Positions 51,487 through 61,056 are shown, numbered from the stretch's first letter. The stretch: 64,000 nucleotides of DNA from Maricaulis sp048270095 (GCF_048270095.1 NZ_JBLWTL010000002.1:159118-223117); one strand, 5' to 3'. Made by a program: numbers and translations. The notes: generated from the sequence alone by a model not told the origin.

Positions 51487-52797
51487 ATGCGCATCAATGT
51501 CTTCGCTTCAATCCTGGCTTTCGCGCTCGGGGCAGTGGCCATAGCTGTCGCAGCCGAAGGGCGGCAGGAGGATCATTCGGAGACGTTCCGGCAGCTTGAG
51601 CTGTTCGGGGACGTGCTGAGCCGGATCGAGTCCGACTACGTCACAGAGACTGAACAAAGCGAGATGATTGAGGCTGCCATTGAGGGCATGCTGACTTCAC
51701 TGGACCCGCATTCCGCCTATCACAATCCCGACAGCTACGAGAATTTGCGTGTCACCACACGCGGCGAGTATGGCGGGCTGGGCATGGAAGTGACCAAGCG
51801 CGACGAATTCATCACAATCGTATCGCCAATCAGCGATACCCCGGCCGAACGTGCCGGCCTGCGTACCAATGACCGTATCATCGCGGTCGATGGCGACAGC
51901 ATTGTCGGAGCCACGGTCGACAGGGCCGTTGAGCTGATGCGCGGCGCCGTCGGCGATCCGATTACGATCACCATTGCCCGCGCCGGCGAGGACCCTTTCG
52001 ACGTCACCCTTGTGCGTGACACCATACCGCTGCGCACCGTCGCAACGCGTATTGATGACGGGATTCCCTATCTGCGGATCGCAGGATTCAACGAGCGCAC
52101 CACCGAAATGGTGCTGGAAGGGATCGCTGATCTGGAAGAAGAATATGGCGCGCCTCTGCCCGGTCTGATCCTCGATGTCCGGTATAACCCGGGTGGCTTG
52201 CTCGACCAGGCGATCGGTGTGACCGATGTTTTCCTGGATGGTGGCGAAGTTGTTTCGACGCGCAATCGAGATCCACGCGACACTCAGCGTTACAATGCCC
52301 GCCCCGGCGATCGTCTCAACGGTGCCCCCATCGTCGTCCTGGTCAATGAGGGTTCGGCCAGTGCCGCCGAGATTGTGGCAGGCGCGCTGCAGGACCGGGA
52401 ACGTGCCGAGCTCGTCGGAATGACCAGTTTTGGCAAGGGCTCGGTTCAGACCATAATCCCGCTGCGCGGCGGCCGTGACGGCGCCCTGCGCCTGACGACC
52501 GGGCGTTATTACACGCCGGCAGGCCGCTCGATCCAGGGGACCGGCATTGTGCCGGATCTCCAGATCAGCTCTTTCCCGATTTCTGAAGACGAGGACTCGG
52601 CCGGCTCGCAGGTCAGGCTTGAAGCCGACCTGCCAGGCGCGCTCGAGAATGAATCCGGTGAAGGCCGGGCAGAAGCGGATATCGCTGCGATCGAGCAACC
52701 GCCCGCGGACTGGCCGGAGGGCGAAGACTTCCAGCTTTCCCGCGCTCAAGACGTTCTGCGCAGCTCGATGGAAAGCCAGCAGGCAGCGCTGCAATAG
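51487..52797 (+). CDS. ctpA: C-terminal processing peptidase (S41)
   Basis: The 436-residue protease has an N-terminal signal or anchor (VFASILAFALGAVAIAVAA), a PDZ domain (about 95-180: GEYGGLGMEVTKRDEFITIVSPISDTPAERAG) and the S41 core. The catalytic pair is S292 in EGSASAAEIVAGAL and K317 in MTSFGKGSVQ, 25 residues apart as in known Ctp enzymes. It acts in the periplasm on misfolded proteins or cell-wall hydrolases. It follows the EnvC-like gene by 30 bases, implying one operon for cell-wall remodelling. Confidence 0.93.
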   Translation: MRINVFASILAFALGAVAIAVAAEGRQEDHSETFRQLELFGDVLSRIESDYVTETEQSEMIEAAIEGMLTSLDPHSAYHNPDSYENLRVTTRGEYGGLGMEVTKRDEFITIVSPISDTPAERAGLRTNDRIIAVDGDSIVGATVDRAVELMRGAVGDPITITIARAGEDPFDVTLVRDTIPLRTVATRIDDGIPYLRIAGFNERTTEMVLEGIADLEEEYGAPLPGLILDVRYNPGGLLDQAIGVTDVFLDGGEVVSTRNRDPRDTQRYNARPGDRLNGAPIVVLVNEGSASAAEIVAGALQDRERAELVGMTSFGKGSVQTIIPLRGGRDGALRLTTGRYYTPAGRSIQGTGIVPDLQISSFPISEDEDSAGSQVRLEADLPGALENESGEGRAEADIAAIEQPPADWPEGEDFQLSRAQDVLRSSMESQQAALQ

Positions 52798-52959
52798 GCC
52801 GGCCGACATGATTTCACCGCCCGCCACCGCTCGGTGCGGGCGGTTCCGGCGCGGCGGCCGTTAACCGTTTCTTTTCCGGGACAGGGCAGTTTCGACAGGA
52901 AATTCGTGCGCCCCGCCGGGGCGTATGACCGGTTATCTCGCCTGTCGAAGATTGCTCAC

Positions 52960-54279
52960 ATGTCCAGCGCCGTCCTACGTCATGTCGAACCCCTGCTCAC
53001 GATCAGGGCCCCCCTCTTCGCAGGGCTCGGAGCGGCAGCCCTGTTGGCAGTGGTTGTTCTGATAATTGCCGTATTCGGGAAGGCCGACCTTGAACCGCCC
53101 CTCGCCCGCGGCGGCGTTGCACCCGCTCCCGCTGAAACGCTCTATCCGGCAACCGAATTGCGGATCGCACCCGAGGAAGACGAAGCGCCAGTGATCCGCT
53201 TCATTGAACCGGAGGGAGCCGAAGAGGCTCAGCTCGCCGGGATTGAGGATCGCTTTGTCGCACCACAACCTCCCGCGACCGGTTCCGACCCCGGGGATGC
53301 GGAAGCCCGCCATGCCGCTTCGCGGCCAGACCCGGCACGGGCGCTCGCCCCGGCCCCGCTTCCCGGTTTGAGTGAAGATGGACCCAATGGTCCCCTGCCC
53401 GTAATTCCACCCAATGGCCTGCGCGCATCACGGGCCTATGCGCGGCCCTTCCATGGGGACCCGAGCGCACCGACCATCGCGGTCGTGATTGGCGGGCTGG
53501 GCCTCAATAGTGCTGTAACGCAAGCGGCCATTGATGAATTGCCGCCGGAGATTGCCCTGAGCTTCGCACCCTATACCCGCGACTTGCAGACCTGGGTCGA
53601 CCGGGCACGTGCCGCAGGTCATGAAGTCCTGATCGAGGCGCCGATGGAGCCTTTTGACTACCCCAATAATGATCCCGGGCCACAAACACTGCTCGCCGAT
53701 GCCGCCCCCGCGGACAATTTGGCACGTCTGGAATGGGTGCTTGGGCGCACGACCGGCTATTTTGCGGTCTCCAACTACCTTGGCGCCCGCTTTTCTGCCT
53801 CGGAACCGGCCATGACACAGCTGCTGCAGAGTCTGGAGAACAGGGGCGTCGCCTTCCTGCATGACGGCGCCGGTCGACGCACCGTGATCGAGACAGCTGC
53901 CCGCACGACGAACGTACAGTACGCCATTGCCGACCGTGTTCTCGACGAAGACCCCAGCCCGACCGCGATCGACGATCACTTGCTGACGCTTGAGGCGCTC
54001 GCGCTTCAGAATGGTGCCTCTCTCGGCGCCGGTTTCTCCTACCCGACCACTGTCGAGCATGTGCGCGACTGGGCCCGTAGCCTCGACATGCGCGGCTATC
54101 AACTGGCCCCGCCGTCCGCAGTCATGGCGCGCCGGCGCTTGCAGGCACGCCTTGCCGCCGAAGCACGTGCGCTTGAGCCCGAGCCCGAACATGTCACCGA
54201 TAATCGATGGTCTCGCCCGCCTGCGGACGCATCGAGCGATGGCGAGCATGCGGCGCCCGCCGCCGCCTCGGGCCATTAA
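52960..54279 (+). CDS. Divergent polysaccharide deacetylase family protein
   Basis: The 439-residue protein has a membrane anchor (about 16-40: APLFAGLGAAALLAVVVLIIAVFG), a Pro/Glu/Ala-rich linker (about 48-165) and a C-terminal divergent polysaccharide deacetylase domain. That domain shows TIAVVIGGLGLNSAVTQAAIDELPPEIALSFAPY, HEVLIEAPMEPFDYPNNDPGPQTL and GYFAVSNYLGARF. The family, which includes E. coli YibQ, commonly follows envC and ctpA, so a periplasmic role in cell-wall metabolism is inferred; the substrate is unknown. ATG 52960 has a weak ribosome-binding site. Its TAA overlaps the rppH ATG. Confidence 0.85.
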   Translation: MSSAVLRHVEPLLTIRAPLFAGLGAAALLAVVVLIIAVFGKADLEPPLARGGVAPAPAETLYPATELRIAPEEDEAPVIRFIEPEGAEEAQLAGIEDRFVAPQPPATGSDPGDAEARHAASRPDPARALAPAPLPGLSEDGPNGPLPVIPPNGLRASRAYARPFHGDPSAPTIAVVIGGLGLNSAVTQAAIDELPPEIALSFAPYTRDLQTWVDRARAAGHEVLIEAPMEPFDYPNNDPGPQTLLADAAPADNLARLEWVLGRTTGYFAVSNYLGARFSASEPAMTQLLQSLENRGVAFLHDGAGRRTVIETAARTTNVQYAIADRVLDEDPSPTAIDDHLLTLEALALQNGASLGAGFSYPTTVEHVRDWARSLDMRGYQLAPPSAVMARRRLQARLAAEARALEPEPEHVTDNRWSRPPADASSDGEHAAPAAASGH

Positions 54280-54782
54280 TGTCAAACACGAACGATCCTT
54301 GGCCGTATCATCGCGCCAATGTCGGCATTGCCCTGTTCAATGGTGATGGCCTGGTCTGGCTCGGCCGCCGCGAGGGCACGCCGCCACCGTGGAACTGGCA
54401 ATTGCCGCAGGGCGGAATGGACCCCGGCGAGATCCCAGAGCACGCGGCGCTGCGCGAGCTGGAGGAGGAGACCGGTATCCGGTCTGATCACGTTGCGCTG
54501 CTGGGCAGTATCGCCAACTGGATCGCCTATGATTACCCGCCAGATGTGCGCGAGGATCCGCGCTTTCACAAGAAGCGCCATCTCGGGCAGAAACAGCGCT
54601 GGTTCGCCTTTCGCTTCCACGGCAGTGAGGCGGATATCGACCTTGCACGCCACACCGAGGTTGAATTCGACGCCTGGCGGTGGGGCGAACTGGCGGAAAT
54701 CCCTGAGCTGATCATCCCGTGGAAGCGGGATGTCTATGTGCAGGTCGCCGAGGCATTTGGCGCATTCGCCCGACGGGTATGA
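54279..54782 (+). CDS. rppH: RNA pyrophosphohydrolase (Nudix)
   Basis: The 167-residue Nudix hydrolase has the Nudix box at residues 45-67 (starting GGMDPGEIPEHAALRE, then LEEETGI). RppH-specific segments include YRANVGI-like HRANVGIALF, PWNWQLPQGG and GQKQRWFAFRF. It removes pyrophosphate from the 5' end of mRNA and so starts decay, and may also cleave dinucleoside polyphosphates. It overlaps the preceding gene as TAATG and ends the plus-strand operon; a shared terminator follows. Confidence 0.92.
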   Translation: MSNTNDPWPYHRANVGIALFNGDGLVWLGRREGTPPPWNWQLPQGGMDPGEIPEHAALRELEEETGIRSDHVALLGSIANWIAYDYPPDVREDPRFHKKRHLGQKQRWFAFRFHGSEADIDLARHTEVEFDAWRWGELAEIPELIIPWKRDVYVQVAEAFGAFARRV

Positions 54783-54806
54783 CGACCGGCACGGTGAACA
54801 GATAAA

Positions 54807-54827
54807 GGCCGCCCCAACGGGACGGCC
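54807..54827. terminator. Shared terminator of rppH and the atp operon
   Basis: The hairpin GGCCGCCCC-AAC-GGGACGGCC lies between the convergent rppH and atpC genes. On the minus strand it is followed by TTTAT, fitting the end of atpHAGDC; on the plus strand by TCTATTAAAT. Confidence 0.7.
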
Positions 54828-54854
54828 TCTATTAAATCAGACATGTCAGACGGA

Positions 54855-55256
54855 TTAGTTGGCGGCAGTTGTCCGCATCGCTTCCAGACGGTCGATGCGC
54901 GCTTGCGCCAGCTCAATATCCATATCGGATTTGGCGACACCCAGATCTTCCTGGGCATTTTTGAGATCTTGCTCGACCGCAGCGACATCGATTTCGGACA
55001 CCGGGATCGCTTCTTCGGCCAGGATGGTCAGGCCCTCAGGCGTCACCTCGGCGAAACCGCCGTGAATGAAGGTACGCTCGGCAACGCCGTCAGTCGTGAC
55101 AATGATCGCGCCGGAGCGGATCACCGACATGAAGGGGGCGTGTTTCGGCAGCACGCCGAAATCGCCATCTTCACCGGGCACGACAACCATATCGACTTCG
55201 CCCGCAAACAGGCGGCGCTCAGGCGATACGAGGTCAAAATGCAGCTTGTCAGCCAT
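54855..55256 (-). CDS. atpC: ATP synthase F1 subunit epsilon
   Basis: The 133-residue protein has the epsilon beta-sandwich (LHFDLVSPERRLFAGEVDMVVVPGEDGDFGVLPKHAPFM, then TFIHGGFAEVTPEGLTILAEEA) and a C-terminal helical segment. It is part of the rotor stalk of F1 and a regulator of ATP hydrolysis. It is the last gene of the operon, 32 bases after atpD. Confidence 0.95.
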   Translation of the reverse strand: MADKLHFDLVSPERRLFAGEVDMVVVPGEDGDFGVLPKHAPFMSVIRSGAIIVTTDGVAERTFIHGGFAEVTPEGLTILAEEAIPVSEIDVAAVEQDLKNAQEDLGVAKSDMDIELAQARIDRLEAMRTTAAN

Positions 55257-55288
55257 CAGGTATTCCTCCGGCTAATGCCGGAGACCGC

Positions 55289-56728
55289 TTATGCGGCCTC
55301 CGCAGCCATTTTCTCGGCTTTTTTCACCGCGTCTTCGATCGTGCCGACCATGTAGAAGGCCTGCTCGGGAAGGTGATCATATTCGCCGTCACAGATCGCC
55401 TTGAAGCCCTTGACCGTATCCGCCACAGGCACCTGGATGCCCGGGAAGCCGGTGAAGATTTCGGCCACGTCGAATGGCTGCGACAGGAAGCGCTCGATCT
55501 TGCGCGCGCGGGTCACCAGCATCTTGTCCTCTTCGGACAGCTCGTCCATGCCGAGGATGGCGATGATGTCCTGCAGGGCCTTGTAACGCTGAAGCGTTTC
55601 CTGGACCCGGCGGGCTGTGTTGTAGTGGTCATCGCCAACGATGCGGGGCTCGAGAATACGCGAGGTCGAATCGAGTGGATCCACAGCTGGATAAATACCC
55701 TTTTCCGAGATCGCACGGTTGAGAACCGTGGTCGCATCGAGGTGGGCAAAGGTCGCGGCCGGGGCCGGGTCGGTCAGGTCATCGGCTGGCACGTAAACGG
55801 CCTGCACCGAGGTGATCGAACCCTTGTTGGTCGAGGTAATGCGTTCCTGCAGTGCGCCCATATCGGTCGACAGGGTAGGCTGATAGCCCACTGCGGACGG
55901 GATACGGCCGAGCAGGGCGGACACTTCGGAGCCGGCCTGGGTGAAGCGGAAGATATTGTCGACGAAGAAGAGAACGTCCTTGCCCTCTTCATCGCGGAAA
56001 TATTCAGCCTGGGCGAGACCCGACAGAGCGACACGGGCACGCGCGCCCGGAGGCTCGTTCATCTGGCCGAAGACCAGCGAACAACGCGAACCTTCGGTCG
56101 AGCCATCATGCTCTTTCGGATCCTTGTTGACGCCCGATTCGATCATTTCCCAGTAGAGGTCATTACCTTCACGGGTCCGCTCGCCAACGCCGGCGAAAAC
56201 CGAGTAACCACCGAACATCTTTGCGATGTTGTTGATCAACTCCTGGATCAGAACCGTCTTGCCAACGCCGGCGCCGCCGAACAGGCCAATCTTGCCGCCC
56301 TTTGCGTAGGGGCAGAGCAGATCGACGACCTTGATACCGGTCGGCAGGATTTCAGCTTCCGTTGCCTGTTCGGCAAAGGTCGGTGCGGCGCGGTGGATCG
56401 GCGCTTTGGTCGCGTGCGGAATCTCGCCGGCCTCGTCAATCGGCGCGCCGGTCACGTTCATGATGCGGCCGAGCGTGCCCGGACCGACGGGAACCATGAT
56501 CGGGCCACCCGTGTCGGTCACTTCGACGCCGCGCTGCAAGCCCTCGGTCGCGTCCATGGCGATGGTGCGAACCGTGTTCTCACCAAGATGCTGCGAAACC
56601 TCGAGGGTCAGCGGCTTGCCGTCATTCGTCGACAGCAAGGCGTTGAGGATGTTGGGCAGTCCACCATCGAACTCGACGTCGACGACGGCGCCGGTGATCT
56701 GGACAATACGGCCTTTAAGAGTGCTCAT
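55289..56728 (-). CDS. atpD: ATP synthase F1 subunit beta
   Basis: The 479-residue catalytic subunit shows the P-loop GGAGVGKTVLIQELI, GERTREGNDLY, the DELSEED-type sequence (MDELSEEDKMLV) and PSAVGYQPTL with the conserved hexamer residues. Three copies alternate with alpha and make ATP. The length and motifs are standard. Confidence 0.98.
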   Translation of the reverse strand: MSTLKGRIVQITGAVVDVEFDGGLPNILNALLSTNDGKPLTLEVSQHLGENTVRTIAMDATEGLQRGVEVTDTGGPIMVPVGPGTLGRIMNVTGAPIDEAGEIPHATKAPIHRAAPTFAEQATEAEILPTGIKVVDLLCPYAKGGKIGLFGGAGVGKTVLIQELINNIAKMFGGYSVFAGVGERTREGNDLYWEMIESGVNKDPKEHDGSTEGSRCSLVFGQMNEPPGARARVALSGLAQAEYFRDEEGKDVLFFVDNIFRFTQAGSEVSALLGRIPSAVGYQPTLSTDMGALQERITSTNKGSITSVQAVYVPADDLTDPAPAATFAHLDATTVLNRAISEKGIYPAVDPLDSTSRILEPRIVGDDHYNTARRVQETLQRYKALQDIIAILGMDELSEEDKMLVTRARKIERFLSQPFDVAEIFTGFPGIQVPVADTVKGFKAICDGEYDHLPEQAFYMVGTIEDAVKKAEKMAAEAA

Positions 56729-56746
56729 GATTGGTCTTCCCCTCGT

Positions 56747-57634
56747 CTAGAGAGCTTCGGCGCCGGAGATGATTTCAGTCAACTCCGTCGTGATTTGCGC
56801 CTGACGGGTGCGGTTATAAAGAAGGTTCAGCTTGTCGATCAGTTCGCCGGCATTGCGGGTGGCATTGTCCATGGCGGCCATGCGGGCCCCCATTTCGCCA
56901 GCCGAATTTTCCAGCAGGGTCGAAAGAATTACAGTGGTGATATAGCGCGGCAACAAGGCGTTGAGGATGCTTTCCTCGTCCGGCTCGGCCTCGTAGACGC
57001 TGCCCTTCGTATCGGGCCGGTCGACGCCTTCTTCGATCGCATCGATCGCCGGGATCAACACTTTCGAGTACGGCTTCTGCGAGATCACCGAAACAAATTC
57101 CGACGCCAGGATTTCACAGACGTCGAATTCGCCAGCTTCGAACATATGGGTGATCTCGTCACCGATACGTCCGGCGACAGCGCTATTGAGTGTTTTCTCG
57201 GCCTTGAGATCGAACATCTTGATGATCAGCGAGGCGAATTGGCGCTTCAACTGATCGAAGCCCTTCTTGCCGACGCAGATGATCTTGACGGTCTTGCCGG
57301 CGCGCTGCAGCTCGTTGACGCGCGCCCGCGCCAGACGGGCGATATTGGTATTGAAACCGCCGCACAGGCCACGATCAGCTGTCATGACGAGCAGCAAATG
57401 CGTCTCATCGCTACCGGTCCCGACCAAGAGCGGCGAAGCGCCCGGGGTTCCGGCCATCGAATTGGACAGGTTTGCCATCACGGCCGCCATACGCCCGGCA
57501 TAGGGGCGCGCGGCTTCCGCGGCTTCCTGTGCCCGGCGCAGCTTGGCCGCTGACACCATCTGCATCGCCTTGGTGATCTTCTGCGTGGATTTCACGCTGG
57601 CGATACGATTTCGAAGGTCCTTAAGGCTCGCCAT
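56747..57634 (-). CDS. atpG: ATP synthase F1 subunit gamma
   Basis: The 295-residue rotor shaft has the typical start (MASLKDLRNRIASVKSTQKITKAMQMVSAAKLRRAQ), DRGLCGGFNTNIAR and the C-terminal signature ARMAAMDNATRNAGELIDKLNLLYNRTRQAQITTELTEI. It lies 32 bases after atpA and 18 bases before atpD. Confidence 0.98.
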   Translation of the reverse strand: MASLKDLRNRIASVKSTQKITKAMQMVSAAKLRRAQEAAEAARPYAGRMAAVMANLSNSMAGTPGASPLLVGTGSDETHLLLVMTADRGLCGGFNTNIARLARARVNELQRAGKTVKIICVGKKGFDQLKRQFASLIIKMFDLKAEKTLNSAVAGRIGDEITHMFEAGEFDVCEILASEFVSVISQKPYSKVLIPAIDAIEEGVDRPDTKGSVYEAEPDEESILNALLPRYITTVILSTLLENSAGEMGARMAAMDNATRNAGELIDKLNLLYNRTRQAQITTELTEIISGAEAL

Positions 57635-57666
57635 GCGGCACTCCTAGCGGTCGTTACGGTTCAAAT

Positions 57667-59199
57667 TCACGCGAAATGTTCGGTGAACTTGTCCAGAACG
57701 CCCTTCAGCTTGGCCTCAGATTCGTCGCTCACCTTCTTCTCATCGCGGATCGCCGCCATGAGAGTGGCGTGCTCGGCATGGAGATGACGCAGAAGGTCTG
57801 CTTCAAAACGCTTGATGTCGCCGATTGCGATCCCGTCGAGATAGCCGCGTGTACCAGCATAGATCGTGCAGACTTGCTCTTCCATCGACAGCGGCGAGAA
57901 TTGCGGCTGTTTCAGAAGCTCGGTCAGGCGCTGACCACGGCTGAGAAGTTTTTGCGTTGCGGCGTCGAGGTCGGAACCGAACTGGGCAAAGGCCGCCATT
58001 TCGCGGTACTGGGCCAGTTCGCCCTTCATCTTGCCGGCAACCTGCTTCATCGCCTTGGTCTGGGCAGCCGAACCAACGCGCGAAACCGACAGGCCGACGT
58101 TCACCGCCGGGCGGATGCCCTGGTAGAACAAATCGGTTTCCAGGAAGATCTGGCCGTCAGTGATCGAGATCACATTGGTCGGGATATAGGCTGAGACGTC
58201 ATTGGCCTGGGTTTCAATGATCGGCAGAGCCGTCATCGAGCCGGAACCATTGGCTTCGTTCAGCTTGGCCGAACGCTCGAGCAGACGAGAGTGGAGATAG
58301 AAGACATCGCCCGGATAGGCTTCGCGGCCTGGTGGGCGGCGCAGCAGGAGGGACATCTGGCGATAGGCCACAGCCTGCTTGGACAGATCATCATAAACGA
58401 TCAGTGCATGCATGCCGTTATCGCGGAAATATTCGCCCATGGCGGAGGCGGTGAACGGTGCCAGGAACTGCATCGGTGCAGGATCCGACGCCGTTGCGGC
58501 CACGACGATGGTGTAATCCATCGCGCCGTTTTCCTCGAGCGTCTTCACGATCTGGGCGACCGTAGAACGCTTCTGACCAACGGCAACATAGATGCAGTAG
58601 AGCTTGGCGCTCTCATCTGTGCCCTGGTTGATCGCCTTCTGGTTCAAGATGGTGTCGAGCGCGATCGCGGTCTTGCCGGTCTGGCGGTCACCAATGATCA
58701 GCTCGCGCTGGCCACGGCCGACCGGGATCATGGCGTCAATCGCCTTGATGCCCGTTGCCATGGGTTCATGGACCGATTTGCGCGGGATAATGCCCGGCGC
58801 CTTGACGTCAACGCGGCGGCGCTCGGCGACATCGGTCAGAGGACCCTTGCCATCGATTGGCTCACCGAGACCGTCGAGCACACGGCCCAGCAGGCCCTTG
58901 CCAACGGAGGTATCGACGATCGAGCCGAGACGCTTGACGGTGTCGCCTTCCTTGATGCCCCGGTCTTCACCGAAGATCACGCAACCGACATTGTCGCGTT
59001 CCAGATTGAGGGCCATGCCCTTAATCCCGCCCGGGAACTCAACGAGCTCACCAGCCGCGACCTCATCGAGGCCGTAAACGCGCGCAATACCGTCACCGAC
59101 GGATAGCACACGACCGACGTCCGAAACCTTAGCTTCGGTGCCGTAATTTTTGATCTGATCCTTCAGGATCGCAGAAATCTCTGCAGCCCGGATGTCCAT
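57667..59199 (-). CDS. atpA: ATP synthase F1 subunit alpha
   Basis: The 510-residue subunit has the P-loop GDRQTGKTAIALDTI, YRQMSLLLRRPPGREAYPGDVFYLHSRLLERSAK and SITDGQIFLETDLFYQGIRPAVNVGLSVSRVG. It forms the non-catalytic nucleotide-binding half of the F1 hexamer. It starts three bases after the atpH stop. The F0 genes are not in the window, matching the split atp operons of alphaproteobacteria. Confidence 0.98.
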   Translation of the reverse strand: MDIRAAEISAILKDQIKNYGTEAKVSDVGRVLSVGDGIARVYGLDEVAAGELVEFPGGIKGMALNLERDNVGCVIFGEDRGIKEGDTVKRLGSIVDTSVGKGLLGRVLDGLGEPIDGKGPLTDVAERRRVDVKAPGIIPRKSVHEPMATGIKAIDAMIPVGRGQRELIIGDRQTGKTAIALDTILNQKAINQGTDESAKLYCIYVAVGQKRSTVAQIVKTLEENGAMDYTIVVAATASDPAPMQFLAPFTASAMGEYFRDNGMHALIVYDDLSKQAVAYRQMSLLLRRPPGREAYPGDVFYLHSRLLERSAKLNEANGSGSMTALPIIETQANDVSAYIPTNVISITDGQIFLETDLFYQGIRPAVNVGLSVSRVGSAAQTKAMKQVAGKMKGELAQYREMAAFAQFGSDLDAATQKLLSRGQRLTELLKQPQFSPLSMEEQVCTIYAGTRGYLDGIAIGDIKRFEADLLRHLHAEHATLMAAIRDEKKVSDESEAKLKGVLDKFTEHFA

Positions 59200-59202
59200 G
59201 GC

Positions 59203-59763
59203 CTACGCCTCTTTCATCGCATTCTTCATCCCGTCCAGCTTGGTGCGGAGAGATGAGTCGAACATACGGGAACCAATCTTGACGATCAGCCCGCCCAATA
59301 ATTCAGGACGCACGTTTGTGCGTACTTCGATTTCGCGCCCGAAGGCACTTTTCAGAGAAGCCGCAAGGGCTTCGGTCTGTTTCTTGGTCAGCGCTGCGGC
59401 CGATGTCACATCAGCCCGGACAATGCCGCGATCGGCATCAAGCAGGGCCGCGAAGATCGTCGCGATATCGCCGAGTTCGGCAGCGCGGCGGTTTTCCGCC
59501 ACAACACCAAAAGCGTTCTTTGTCAGCTCGTTAAAGCCAGCCTTGTCAGCCAATGCGAACAAAACGCCGGTTTTGTGCTCGGCCGAATACAGCGGCGAGG
59601 TCAGGACGTCGGACAATTCGTCCGAGGTCTCGAGCGCTGCGCGCAGGGCCGACAGATCGGCGGCAACCGCATCGAGGCTGCCGCTTGTCTTGGCCAGCTC
59701 GAATACTGCTTTCGCATAGCGACCTGCAGCATTGGCTGTGATGGCGTCTTCGCCGGTGCTCAC
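59203..59763 (-). CDS. atpH: ATP synthase F1 subunit delta
   Basis: The 186-residue stator subunit matches the delta/OSCP family: AGRYAKAVFELAKTSGSLDAVAADL at the start, then LTKKQTEALAASLKSAFGREIEVRTNVRPELLGGLIVKIGSRMFDSSLRTKLDGMKNAM. The start is GTG at 59763, which gives the standard length; the open frame continues upstream to an ATG at 59820 without family similarity. It is the first gene of the atp operon. Confidence 0.93.
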   Translation of the reverse strand: MSTGEDAITANAAGRYAKAVFELAKTSGSLDAVAADLSALRAALETSDELSDVLTSPLYSAEHKTGVLFALADKAGFNELTKNAFGVVAENRRAAELGDIATIFAALLDADRGIVRADVTSAAALTKKQTEALAASLKSAFGREIEVRTNVRPELLGGLIVKIGSRMFDSSLRTKLDGMKNAMKEA

Positions 59764-59887
59764 CGTGACGTCACTCTCTGGCTGGAGAAGTGTCTGTAAA
59801 TCACCGAAAGGTGCAAACACTTGAAATTCAACGATTTGTACGATTGGACGAGCAAGCTTGCGCCACCCGTCCTCGGGGTTCGGCGCT

Positions 59888-59916
59888 GCGATAGCACAGG
59901 GTGATCAGCGCAGCAA
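59888..59916 (-). promoter_or_regulatory. Possible promoter of the atpHAGDC operon
   Basis: On the minus strand TTGCTG (59916-59911) and TATCGC (59893-59888) are 17 bases apart, with a predicted start about 120 bases before the atpH GTG. Both elements are only moderate matches. Confidence 0.4.
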
Positions 59917-60114
59917 GCCGGAGCGCGTACCGATTCAGCAGGCGCGTCACTGTCTGCAGCGCGTGCCTGCCGCCCAAATGGGCGGGATTGACGGGATTGT
60001 CGGCGTAAACGCCTCCGCTGCGGCGGTGTCGGGATCGGCCGGATAGCCTGTCAAGACAGGGGAATCGATGCACACTCCAGGGGCAGTCGCGATCCCGGCG
60101 GCGGGGATAACGGC

Positions 60115-60151
60115 CCGGGCTGAACGGCCTGGCCACGGCCCGGTTATTTTT
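60115..60151 (+). terminator. Terminator-like hairpin in the terC-atpH gap
   Basis: CCGGGC at 60115-60120 pairs with GCCCGG at 60138-60143, with a GC-rich inner part, and is followed by TTATTTTT on the plus strand. No plus-strand gene is annotated before it. It could end an unannotated small RNA, or be chance in GC-rich DNA. The rest of the 525-base gap (59764-60288) shows no convincing gene; its short open frames lack ribosome-binding sites and recognisable sequence. Confidence 0.4.
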
Positions 60152-60288
60152 GCGGGTCCGGCAAATGGCCGGCGATTGAAGGCGGGCAGCCGCAGCATGA
60201 CAGCGAATCCCCCGGCCCGGCGACGGCCTCGCCTTGACCGGCTGCAGACGTCCCGCAGCCCTGCTGCACGTCACCCGTTTGGCTCTGG

Positions 60289-61035
60289 CTAGCCTGCCGC
60301 ATCCTTGCCGGACGGTGGCGCTCCGCCGGCGCGTGCCTTTTTGGCGAGGATATTGAGCACTTCGACGAAGAGCGAAAAGGCGATCGCGAAATAGAGATAG
60401 CCGCGCGGAATGTGGAAACCGAGACCATCGGCGATCAGCGACATGCCGATCAGCAGCAGGAAGGCCAGGGCCAGCATTTTCGTCGTCGGGTGATTCTCGA
60501 TGAAACGGGCGACCGTGCCGGCAGCGAACAACATCACGCCCATCGCAATCACGACCGCTGTGATCATGATCGGCACATGATCGGTCATGCCAACAGCGGT
60601 GATGACGCTGTCGAGCGAGAAGACGATATCGATCACGGTGATCTGGGCGACGATCATCAGGAAGGCCTCACCGGCGGCGTTCTTCGGCGCTTCGCTGACG
60701 CCTTCAACGGTGTGGTGGATTTCCAGCGTGCCCTTGGCGAGCAGGAAGAGACCACCGCCGAGCAGGATCAGGTCGCGCCAGGAGACACCGTGATCGAAGA
60801 CGGCGAACAGGTCGGCTTCCAGATGCGCCATCCACACCAGACCCATCAGCATGATGATGCGGAAGACCAGCGCCATGGCCAGGCCCAGCGTTCGCGCCGA
60901 GGCCCGTTTGGCCTCGGGCAGGCGCCCGGCCATCAGGGCGACGAAGATCACATTGTCGACGCCCAGCACGATCTCGAGGAAAGTCAGCGTCGCCAGCGAC
61001 ATCCAGATCTCTGGCGAAGACAGGAGTTCAATCAT
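60289..61035 (-). CDS. TerC-family integral membrane protein
   Basis: The 248-residue protein has about seven membrane helices and the family motifs FLEIVLGVDNVIFVALMAGRLP and VIDIVFSLDSVITAVGM, whose acidic residues in the membrane are thought to bind metal. Some TerC relatives (MntX/Alx) export manganese, others are linked to tellurite resistance. The actual substrate here is unknown. It lies 21 bases after priA on the same strand and may share its transcript. No manganese riboswitch was recognised. Confidence 0.88.
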   Translation of the reverse strand: MIELLSSPEIWMSLATLTFLEIVLGVDNVIFVALMAGRLPEAKRASARTLGLAMALVFRIIMLMGLVWMAHLEADLFAVFDHGVSWRDLILLGGGLFLLAKGTLEIHHTVEGVSEAPKNAAGEAFLMIVAQITVIDIVFSLDSVITAVGMTDHVPIMITAVVIAMGVMLFAAGTVARFIENHPTTKMLALAFLLLIGMSLIADGLGFHIPRGYLYFAIAFSLFVEVLNILAKKARAGGAPPSGKDAAG

Positions 61036-61056
61036 GATAATGGTTCCCGGGCGTGA

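Noticed and set aside
55373..57553. 726-codon frame opposite atpD and atpG
   Set aside because: Antisense shadow of two unmistakable ATP synthase genes.
59828..60274. Arg-rich open frames in the terC-atpH gap on both strands
   Set aside because: Composition is that of noncoding GC-rich DNA, without ribosome-binding sites or homology that I can recognise.
60289..61035. Manganese (yybP-ykoY) riboswitch controlling the TerC-family gene
   Set aside because: Only 21 bases separate it from priA on the same strand, leaving no room for such an element.
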